Below are positions 52,999 to 59,268 of a stretch of 64,000 nucleotides of DNA, in pieces. The notes under the pieces are model-generated. The model saw nothing but the letters and a program-made list of their open reading frames with translations. It was not told where the DNA came from and made no database searches. How positions within the stretch are numbered: position 1 is the stretch's first letter; the number at the start of each line of letters is the position of its first letter. This DNA is from Leeuwenhoekiella blandensis MED217 (GTDB lineage Bacteria > Bacteroidota > Bacteroidia > Flavobacteriales > Flavobacteriaceae): assembly GCF_000152985.1 (NCBI RefSeq), contig NZ_CH672395.1, positions 1,402,567 through 1,466,566 of the forward strand, given 5' to 3'. The position numbers and the translations under genes are program-made.

Positions 52999-54142
52999 AT
53001 ATGATCTGCTCGTTGTAGGCGGTGGAGTGTTGGGAACCTTTCACGCGTATCATGCTTTAAATAAAGGATTACGTGTTGCGGTTTTGGAGCAAAGTAGCAG
53101 ACCTCAGGGAGCTACAACCCGTAATTTTGGTCAGGTTGTTCCGTCTGGGATGAACACCAAGTGGCAAAATTTTGGAAGAGAAAGCTTAGCTATTTATAAA
53201 GCGATTCAGAAAGAGTTTGATATTACCATTCGTCAAAACGGATCAGTGTATCTCGCTTCTAATGCTGAAGAAGTACAACTTATCGAAGAACTTTCCGATA
53301 TAAATAAGCAAAATGAGTATTCTTCAACCTTACTTACCAAAGCCCAATGTCTTGAAAAATATCCCGGTTTACGGGCAGATTATGTAAAGGCCGGCCTGTT
53401 TTTTCCAGATGAGGTGACGGTAGAACCACGAACGATGATTCACCGCTTGCAGCAGTATCTTGTAGAACAAAAACGCCTAGATTTATTTACAAATACAAAA
53501 GCCGTTCACTTAGAAACGCTGGGTGATCAAGTAGAAGTGACCACTGCTGCCGGCACAGCATTTTATGCAGCGCAAGTGCTTATCTGTAACGGCAGTGATT
53601 TTAAAACCTTATACCCAAGGCTGTTTGCCGAAAGTGATTTGCAGCTTTCTAAATTGCAAATGATGCAGACCAAGCCGCAGCACAATTTTGAATTGCCAGG
53701 TTCAATTTTGACAGGATTGTCTATCAGGCGTTATGAGGCATTTTACGAGTGTCCTTCCTTCCAAGCGATAAAAGCCCAAGAAGATCCTAAAGGTCTAGAG
53801 AAAAAATGGGGTGTTCATATGCTATTTAAACAGGCGGCAGACGGCTCAGTGATTCTGGGAGATTCACACGAATATGCCGATGCAGACAAAATTGAAGATT
53901 TGGGCTATGATTTGAATATGGACATTGACAACTTTATGATCGCTGAAGCCAAAAAGATCTTCGATTTACCCACTTATGAAATCCAAGACCGCTGGTATGG
54001 AATTTACTCGCAGTGTAAAACTCAGGATATTTTCTTAAAAGATATCGACGCTCGCATTCATGTTGCAACAGGCATCGGCGGAAAAGGAATGACCGGAAGC
54101 GCCGGTTTTGCAAAACATCACCTAGAAATTATACTTAATTAA
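52988..54142 (+). CDS. TIGR03364-type FAD-dependent aminophosphonate oxidase
   Basis: DAAO/glycine-oxidase-like flavoprotein of 384 residues from the ATG at 52988 (an upstream start at 52922 lies within DUF5690). The FAD-binding motif GGGVLG is at residues 11-16, then VAVLEQSSRPQGATTRNFGQV, the ARNFG-like signature of the phosphonate-associated TIGR03364 family. C-terminal GIGGKGMTGSAGFA is the second FAD site. Relatives in phosphonate clusters oxidise 2-aminoethylphosphonate or its N-methyl form to phosphonoacetaldehyde, releasing ammonia or methylamine. It lies 6 bases before the hydrolase that would use this product. Confidence 0.88.
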   Translation: MKIKYDLLVVGGGVLGTFHAYHALNKGLRVAVLEQSSRPQGATTRNFGQVVPSGMNTKWQNFGRESLAIYKAIQKEFDITIRQNGSVYLASNAEEVQLIEELSDINKQNEYSSTLLTKAQCLEKYPGLRADYVKAGLFFPDEVTVEPRTMIHRLQQYLVEQKRLDLFTNTKAVHLETLGDQVEVTTAAGTAFYAAQVLICNGSDFKTLYPRLFAESDLQLSKLQMMQTKPQHNFELPGSILTGLSIRRYEAFYECPSFQAIKAQEDPKGLEKKWGVHMLFKQAADGSVILGDSHEYADADKIEDLGYDLNMDIDNFMIAEAKKIFDLPTYEIQDRWYGIYSQCKTQDIFLKDIDARIHVATGIGGKGMTGSAGFAKHHLEIILN

Positions 54143-54148
54143 ATACGT

Positions 54149-54835
54149 ATGCATACTATAAAACTTGCCGTTTTTGATATGGCAGGAACTACTGTTAATG
54201 AGAATAATATCGTTTATAAGACGGTTCAAAAAGTAATCAATGATCTGGGATACACTGTTAGCCTTGATCAGGTTTTGGAGTATGGTGCAGGAAAAGAAAA
54301 GCATCAAGCCATAACCGATGTATTAACCCACTGCACCGCTTCTAATGATGTCAAAAAAGAGGCAGCTGTAGCTTTTGCAGCCTTTAAACCAGCTTTAGAA
54401 TTGGCATACGATACGTTGGAGATCAATACGTTTGACGGGATGTTAGCCTTTTTTAAAGCCTTACGGAAGCAGGATATTCACGTGGTACTCAATACGGGAT
54501 ATGATGCAAAAACTGCGACAAAACTTTTAGCTAAATTAGAATGGAATGTAGGAGAAGACATCGATATGCTTATTACAGCAGATGATGTAGCAAATGGAAG
54601 GCCCGCACCTGATATGATTCAAAAAGCGATGGACGCGTTTGGAGTTACAGATTCGGCTGAAGTACTTAAAGCAGGGGATTCTGAAATCGATATTATCGAA
54701 GGTAAAAATGCCAATTGTGGTTTGACCGTAGGTGTCTTAAGCGGCGCACAAACGCGTGAACAATTAGAAAAGTCACAACCTGATTATATTTTAAATACGC
54801 TAACAGAACTTGAAGCACTATTGATCAAGTCCTAG
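54149..54835 (+). CDS. PhnX-like phosphonatase (TIGR03351 HAD hydrolase)
   Basis: HAD-superfamily hydrolase of 228 residues, predicted to cleave the C-P bond of phosphonoacetaldehyde to acetaldehyde and phosphate. It shows the phosphonatase-specific features: motif I reads DMAGTT (nucleophile Asp10, and Ala12 in place of the usual second Asp); the cap domain has Lys49 with His52 (AGKEKHQAI), aligning with the Schiff-base Lys53/His56 of PhnX; the motif III Lys is replaced by Arg151 (NGRPAPD); motif IV is KAGDSEIDI. Family TIGR03351 is known to co-occur with FAD oxidases rather than PhnW, exactly as here. It is convergent with the regulator (4-base overlap at the stops). Confidence 0.9.
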   Translation: MHTIKLAVFDMAGTTVNENNIVYKTVQKVINDLGYTVSLDQVLEYGAGKEKHQAITDVLTHCTASNDVKKEAAVAFAAFKPALELAYDTLEINTFDGMLAFFKALRKQDIHVVLNTGYDAKTATKLLAKLEWNVGEDIDMLITADDVANGRPAPDMIQKAMDAFGVTDSAEVLKAGDSEIDIIEGKNANCGLTVGVLSGAQTREQLEKSQPDYILNTLTELEALLIKS

Positions 54836-55413
54836 TTTTCAGCATCTTTTAAATAGAAATATAGCACCAGCATCGATGTTGGTGCAGTCGTGCGATTGAT
54901 AGGTACGTGGGGAATTCTACCGTCAAAGAATATAGAATCTCCTTGGTGTAAGGTGACTTCTTCATCTCCTATGTTATAGACGCAGCTTCCGCTAAGCATA
55001 TATTTAAATTCGTAAGCGTCGGTTTCTACTTTGCCACGCTCAGATCCCGGCTGTATTTCGAGTAGCACTGCTTCAAAAGCGATCGATGAAAGCGATTTTC
55101 CAAATATAGATTTGTATTGAAAACCTTTAGCATCGTCTTCCTTTTCAATAATAGCATGTTCTTCTTTGCGTGAAACAATAAATGCTGTTTTTCCGCCTTG
55201 AGGTAAACTATTGAAGAAGGAGGCAACTTCAGTATCTAGTGCAGCAATAATATTCAGAAGAACAGGTAGTGAGGGAATCGTACGCCCGTTTTCAACGCGT
55301 GAGATAAGTCCGTTGCTCACTTCGGCGCTAGAAGCTACGGTATTGATGGTAAGTCCTTTTTCTTTTCTGATTTCGCGAATGCGTTTCCCAATGCCAATGA
55401 TATAATCTTCCAA
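54832..55413 (-). CDS. XRE-cupin transcriptional regulator
   Basis: Protein of 193 residues with an N-terminal helix-turn-helix of XRE type (about 7-62: GIGKRIREIRKEKGLTI, EVSNGLISRVENGRTIPS) and a C-terminal cupin (about 110-185; EIQPGSERG, YKYMLSGS-like FKYMLSGSCVYNIGD, FDGRIPHVPIN). Members with a cupin often sense a small metabolite in the barrel. It is convergent with the phosphonate genes, so it most likely controls them. Upstream is an inverted repeat (55439-55455) that may be its own operator. Confidence 0.9.
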   Translation of the reverse strand: MEDYIIGIGKRIREIRKEKGLTINTVASSAEVSNGLISRVENGRTIPSLPVLLNIIAALDTEVASFFNSLPQGGKTAFIVSRKEEHAIIEKEDDAKGFQYKSIFGKSLSSIAFEAVLLEIQPGSERGKVETDAYEFKYMLSGSCVYNIGDEEVTLHQGDSIFFDGRIPHVPINRTTAPTSMLVLYFYLKDAEN

Positions 55414-55438
55414 TTCTGACTAAATTTTACTCAATAAT

Positions 55439-55455
55439 CGAAGTTAAGTACTTCG
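55439..55455. promoter_or_regulatory. Candidate autoregulatory operator of the XRE-cupin gene
   Basis: Inverted repeat CGAAGT-TAAGT-ACTTCG, a perfect 6-base arm pair with a 5-base spacer, 26 bases upstream of the regulator start. A second CGAG-ATTTGC-CTCG repeat follows directly at 55454-55467. Position suggests control by the regulator itself; the same arms are not seen before SusC or DUF5690. Confidence 0.4.
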
Positions 55456-55589
55456 AGATTTGCCTCGAGGATTTTTACTATTTGTAAATATCTTAAAACT
55501 TTGGTGTATTTCCACGGCAGCACATTATTTTGATAGAAGCTGAATAAAATGCTGATTTTTAAAACTTAAATGTGCTTAAAGTACGGGAA

Positions 55590-55622
55590 TAAAAAAAGGC
55601 AATTGCTTTTGCAACTGCCTTT
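55590..55622 (-). terminator. Intrinsic terminator for tRNA-Met
   Basis: On the minus strand, arms AAAGGCAGTTGC and GCAATTGCCTTT (one G-U) around an AAAA loop, then a run of T. It begins 9 bases beyond the 3' end of the tRNA. Confidence 0.8.
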
Positions 55623-55630
55623 AAATTGTG

Positions 55631-55704
55631 TAGCGAGAGGGGGGCACGATCCCCCGACCTCCGGGTTATGAATCCGACGCTCTAACCAACTGAGCTACCT
55701 CGCC
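55631..55704 (-). tRNA. tRNA-Met (anticodon CAT)
   Basis: Read on the minus strand, 74 bases fold into a cloverleaf: acceptor GGCGAGG with TCTCGCT (G-U at the outermost and innermost pairs), D arm GCTC/GAGC, anticodon loop TTCATAA giving CAT, and a five-pair GGGGG/CCCCC T arm. The T loop, ATCGTGC, departs from the usual TTCRANY pattern. One A-C mismatch closes the anticodon stem. The encoded end lacks CCA. The presence of a normal 1-72 pair (G-U) points to elongator rather than initiator tRNA. Confidence 0.93.
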
Positions 55705-55872
55705 AAATTTTAAACTTAAAAAGAAAGCCCAAGCCTTTTTCCTAAGCGGGTGCAAATATAATAACATTTATCAAGTTGGCAAGCATCTTAATATTAAAAT
55801 AAAAAAATAGGGCGAATCTTTTTTACTCTGTAATTAATATTTATATTGGCAATCCAACCGAATAAAGAATCA

Positions 55873-56265
55873 ATGGAAGAAAAAGTAAAATTTGAAATAG
55901 AGTTTCCTATACAGGCATCGCCTTCATTATTATATCAATATATGTCTTCACCTTCAGGAATGTCTGAGTGGTTTGCAGATAACGTAAACTCACGTGGTGA
56001 GTATTATACTTTCATCTGGAATGGGAGTGAAGAGAAAGCAAAATTGCTGGGTAAGAAAAGTGATGAGCGTATCAAGTTTAGATGGATGGATGATGTAGAA
56101 GATGAAAATCTGTACTTCTTTGAGTTGCGTATTGTCGTTGATGAGATCACAAAAGATGTTTCTTTAATCGTTACCGATTTTGCCGAAGAAGATGAGATCG
56201 ACGAAGGAAAAATGTTTTGGGAAAATCAAATCGCAGAGTTAAAACATATCATAGGTTCTAACTAA
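55873..56265 (+). CDS. START-like domain protein (AHSA1-type fold)
   Basis: Protein of 130 residues from the ATG at 55873 (a TTG at 55846 adds an unlikely extension). The START/Bet-v1-like fold is visible as EKVKFEIEFPIQASPSLLY, then MSSPSGMSEWFADNV and IKFRWMDD, with a closing amphipathic helix (FWENQIAELKHIIGS). Related to SRPBCC proteins that bind a hydrophobic ligand or Hsp90. No function is established for this subfamily. It is monocistronic by context, with a terminator just downstream. Confidence 0.85.
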   Translation: MEEKVKFEIEFPIQASPSLLYQYMSSPSGMSEWFADNVNSRGEYYTFIWNGSEEKAKLLGKKSDERIKFRWMDDVEDENLYFFELRIVVDEITKDVSLIVTDFAEEDEIDEGKMFWENQIAELKHIIGSN

Positions 56266-56284
56266 GAAACCTATTCTTAAATCT

Positions 56285-56292
56285 TATATTTG
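56285..56292 (+). promoter_or_regulatory. Candidate -7 element (TATATTTG) for the class IV aminotransferase
   Basis: TATATTTG fits the Bacteroidota -7 consensus TAnnTTTG. No clear TTG is present 19 bases upstream, so the promoter would be weak. It ends where the terminator hairpin (56292) begins. Confidence 0.4.
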
Positions 56293-56318
56293 TCCCTTTG
56301 AAAAAAGGGACTTTTTTT
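56292..56318 (+). terminator. Intrinsic terminator of the START-like gene
   Basis: Hairpin GTCCCTTT (56292-56299) and AAAGGGAC (56304-56311) with a GAAA loop, then seven T that run straight into the ATG of the next gene at 56319. Confidence 0.85.
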
Positions 56319-57161
56319 ATGATCAATTTTAACGGAACACTTACCGAAACGCCACAATTTTCAGCACACAACAGAGGGATGTTGTATGGCGATGCCGTTT
56401 TTGAAACCATCAGATATTCTGGAGGGAAACTGTTTTTTTGGGAAGATCATTACTTCAGATTAATGGCTTCCATGCGTATCCTACGTATGGAAATCCCTAT
56501 GCATTTTACCTTAGAAGATTTGCAAGACGAACTTCTTAAACTCATTGATGCTGAAGGGTTAAAAGATAAGGCAGCTAGTGTACGACTTACGGTTATTCGT
56601 AATGAAGGCGGTAAATACCTTCCGGAAGACAACAATGTGTCTTATTACGCATTTGCTAAAGCATTGAAGGATCCTTTTTTTACGCTGAATGAAGAGGACT
56701 ACGAAGTAGAACTCTACAAAGACCATTATGTGAATGCAGACCTGCTTTCTACGTTAAAGACTGCTAATAAAATCATTCACGTCACCGGAAGCATTTATGC
56801 AAAAGAGAATAACTATGCCAACTGTCTTTTGCTTAATACCAATAAATCTGTGGTAGAAGCCCTGAATGGAAATTTATTTTTAGTTAAAGGAAACACCATT
56901 AAAACGCCACCTTTAGAAGAAGGATGCCTTCGTGGAATCGTGCGTAAGCAACTTAAAGATATCATAGGTAAGTTAGAAGAATATACGCTTGAAGAAGCAG
57001 CGATTTCGCCATTTGAATTGCAAAAGGCAGACGAACTTTTTATAACCAATGCCATTGCAGGGATTCAACCCATTACGAAGTACCGTAAGAAAACCTATAC
57101 TAACGAAGTGGCTAAAAATATTTTAGGTAAGCTTAATGCGAAAGCCCGTCTAGGAAAGTAA
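56319..57161 (+). CDS. Class IV aminotransferase (aminodeoxychorismate lyase/BCAT-like)
   Basis: PLP enzyme of fold type IV, 280 residues from the ATG at 56319. The N-terminus INFNGTLTETPQFSAHNRG and the following GMLYGDAVFETIRY are typical. The PLP Lys lies in STLKTANKI at about 148, and phosphate contact follows near EEGCLRGIVRK. The C-terminal LFITNAIAGIQPI is the family end. Members include aminodeoxychorismate lyase (4-aminobenzoate for folate), D-alanine transaminase and branched-chain transaminase; the NAIAGIQPI end favours aminodeoxychorismate lyase. The substrate is not certain. Confidence 0.88.
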   Translation: MINFNGTLTETPQFSAHNRGMLYGDAVFETIRYSGGKLFFWEDHYFRLMASMRILRMEIPMHFTLEDLQDELLKLIDAEGLKDKAASVRLTVIRNEGGKYLPEDNNVSYYAFAKALKDPFFTLNEEDYEVELYKDHYVNADLLSTLKTANKIIHVTGSIYAKENNYANCLLLNTNKSVVEALNGNLFLVKGNTIKTPPLEEGCLRGIVRKQLKDIIGKLEEYTLEEAAISPFELQKADELFITNAIAGIQPITKYRKKTYTNEVAKNILGKLNAKARLGK

Positions 57162-57168
57162 AGAGCTT

Positions 57169-57732
57169 TTAATTATTGCTTGGATTTTCAGGAGCATTAG
57201 ACCATAATAAGTATTCGCCTCCCAGTTCAAGCATTTTTTCTTTCCAAAGTTCAGGAAAGCATTTATTGATTATTTCTTTATCGTAGGTGTTGTCTGTAAC
57301 GATCCAGGCGTTTGCGTCTAATTCACTATCAAGCTGGTTGCAATCCCATCCCGAATAGCCCAAAAAGAAACGTATTTCGTCAGTAGAAATTTTATTTGCA
57401 GTTATAAGCTCTACCACGGTATCAAAATCACCGCCCCAATAAATGCCGTTAGAGATCTCAATACTTTCAGGAATAAGATCTGGTACTTTATGCAAAAAGT
57501 ATAGATTGTCCTGTTCTACAGGGCCACCATTGTAAATTTGCATTTCGTCTCCTTTAATTTCAGGAATCAGCTCATTTAAAGTGAAAGTAAGCGGTTTGTT
57601 GAGAATAAAACCTACAGAGCCGTCCTCGTTATGGTTTGCCAATAAGACAACAGAGCGATTGAAGGAAACATCCCCAATAATAGCAGGTTCTGCGATTAGA
57701 AGTTTACCTTTCTGAGGCTTTTTGGTCGTCAT
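57169..57732 (-). CDS. YqgE/AlgH family protein
   Basis: Protein of 187 residues of the DUF179 (YqgE/AlgH) family. Signatures: GKLLIAEPAIIGDVSFNRSVV at the start, HNEDGSVGFILNKP, and YNGGPVEQDNLYFLH, then FLGYSGWDCNQLDSEL. The start is one of the clearest in the family. The cellular role is still unclear. It is read from its own promoter in the 108-base gap downstream of HU and is convergent with the aminotransferase gene (7 bases between stops). Confidence 0.95.
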   Translation of the reverse strand: MTTKKPQKGKLLIAEPAIIGDVSFNRSVVLLANHNEDGSVGFILNKPLTFTLNELIPEIKGDEMQIYNGGPVEQDNLYFLHKVPDLIPESIEISNGIYWGGDFDTVVELITANKISTDEIRFFLGYSGWDCNQLDSELDANAWIVTDNTYDKEIINKCFPELWKEKMLELGGEYLLWSNAPENPSNN

Positions 57733-57793
57733 AGACTTGTTTTGTTCTAAACTACTTCATTTTTTTTAATTAACAAAAAAATAACATGCATAA

Positions 57794-57818
57794 AAAAGCC
57801 CCGATAATCGGGGCTTTT
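57794..57818 (-). terminator. Intrinsic terminator after HU
   Basis: Twelve-base arms AAAAGCCCCGAT and ATCGGGGCTTTT separated by one base, giving a strong GC hairpin with flanking A/T runs. Located 22 bases beyond the HU stop, upstream of yqgE. Confidence 0.88.
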
Positions 57819-57840
57819 GATATTGTATATCTAAAAAGAC

Positions 57841-58113
57841 TTAGTTTACAGCGTCAGATAAATCTGAACCTGCTTTAAACTTCACTACGTTTTTAGCAGC
57901 GATTTGGATAGTTTTTCCAGTTTGTGGGTTTCTTCCTTCACGAGCTGCACGCTTAGATACAGACCAAGAACCGAATCCTACTAATGAAACGCGGTCTCCA
58001 CCTTTTAATGATTTCTCGATATTTCCTAAAAATGATTCTAATGCTTTTTTAGCTGCTGCTTTAGTAATTCCAGCATCTTCTGCCATTGCATCAATTAAAT
58101 CTGATTTGTTCAT
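57841..58113 (-). CDS. HU-family DNA-binding protein
   Basis: Histone-like protein of 90 residues. The dimerisation helices are MNKSDLIDAMAEDAGITKAAAKKALESFL split across the first 30 residues, followed by VSLVGFGSWSVSKRAAREGRNPQTGK, where the DNA-contacting arm carries GRNPQTG, and VKFKAGSDLSDAV. It bends and compacts DNA. It has an unusually clear promoter (58169-58198) and a strong terminator, so it is expressed as a single highly transcribed gene. Confidence 0.97.
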   Translation of the reverse strand: MNKSDLIDAMAEDAGITKAAAKKALESFLGNIEKSLKGGDRVSLVGFGSWSVSKRAAREGRNPQTGKTIQIAAKNVVKFKAGSDLSDAVN

Positions 58114-58168
58114 AATTTTAAATTTTAAAAAAATTAAATGTCGGTTAAACTTTTGTTTATTGTCCTAA

Positions 58169-58198
58169 CAAATTTAGACGGATATTTTGTTCACGCAA
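58169..58198 (-). promoter_or_regulatory. Bacteroidota-type promoter of the HU gene
   Basis: On the minus strand, TTG (58198-58196), a 19-base spacer and TAAATTTG (58176-58169), an exact match to the TTG-N19-TAnnTTTG consensus for the Bacteroidota primary sigma factor. Transcription should start a few bases downstream, giving a leader of about 50 bases. Confidence 0.75.
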
Positions 58199-58302
58199 GC
58201 AATAGCGCAGGAAATCGGGGTTTATGTTGATAACTTTAACGATTTGTTGATAACGGAAACCAATTTTAACAAAATATAACGAAAATCGCGGTATGTCTAG
58301 TA

Positions 58303-59268
58303 TTACAACGTTTTAGCTTCATCTTGGAAGGTAAAACCATTTAGGAGATCTTTTACTGGCATTCTCTTTTTACCAGAAAGCTGAATTTCATCCAAACGCA
58401 ACCAATTATTTTCAGTAGCAACAAACAGTTGGTCGTTAAAAACTTTGAGTTTACCGATAGGTTCTTTACCTAATTCCTGACTTTGCTCAGCACTAGTGAT
58501 AGTAGCCTTATACACCTTTAATTGTTGTTCTTTAGCATCACCATTGGTAAAATGCGTCCAAGCCACCGGATACGGACTCAAACCTCTAATGTGATTATAA
58601 ATCGCTTCAACGGGTTTTGACCAATCGATTTTAGTATTCTCGCGGGTAAGTTTGTATGCCGTATGCAGCTGCTCTTGTTTAGGTTGTACTGTAGTCGCAA
58701 CCTCACCTTGCTCAATGGCTTTTACGGTTTTAAGAATGAGATCACTTCCTAAATGCATGAGGCGATCGTGTAACGATCCCGCATTTTCGTCTGGCGCAAT
58801 CTTCAGTTTTTCTTGAAATATGATCGCTCCCGTATCTATTTTTTCATCAATAAAAAAGGTGGTAACCCCGGTTTCTTGTGCTCCTTTAATGATCGCCCAG
58901 TTGATAGGCGCTGCTCCGCGATAATCGGGGAGAAGTGAAGCATGTAAATTAAAGGTGCCAAATTCTGGCATTTGCCAGACCTGTTGCGGTAACATTCTAA
59001 AAGCAACGACGATTTGCAAATTGGCGTTTAACGCTTTTAATTCTGAGAGAAATTCTTCCGCTTTTAAATTGGTGGGTTGTAAGACGGGCAGATCGTGAGC
59101 TAAAGCAAACTTTTTTACCGCACTTTGTTGAATTTTTTGACCACGACCGGCAGGGCGATCCGGAGCGGTTATCACTCCTACAACATTCAGTTTATTTTCG
59201 ACTAATTTTTGTAAACCGGCAACAGCAAAATCTGGTGTGCCCATAAAAACAATGCGTAAATCTCTCAT
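58303..59268 (-). CDS. fmt: Methionyl-tRNA formyltransferase
   Basis: Formylates the methionine on initiator tRNA using 10-formyl-tetrahydrofolate; 321 residues, normal length. N-terminal FMGTPDFAVAGLQKL begins the Rossmann formyltransferase domain, the catalytic LHASLLPDYRGAAPINWAI contains the Asn/His/Asp region, and the C-terminal beta-barrel starts near WSKPVEAIYNHIRGLSPYP. It overlaps the recQ stop by 4 bases and so is probably coupled to recQ and the ATPase upstream. Confidence 0.97.
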   Translation of the reverse strand: MRDLRIVFMGTPDFAVAGLQKLVENKLNVVGVITAPDRPAGRGQKIQQSAVKKFALAHDLPVLQPTNLKAEEFLSELKALNANLQIVVAFRMLPQQVWQMPEFGTFNLHASLLPDYRGAAPINWAIIKGAQETGVTTFFIDEKIDTGAIIFQEKLKIAPDENAGSLHDRLMHLGSDLILKTVKAIEQGEVATTVQPKQEQLHTAYKLTRENTKIDWSKPVEAIYNHIRGLSPYPVAWTHFTNGDAKEQQLKVYKATITSAEQSQELGKEPIGKLKVFNDQLFVATENNWLRLDEIQLSGKKRMPVKDLLNGFTFQDEAKTL

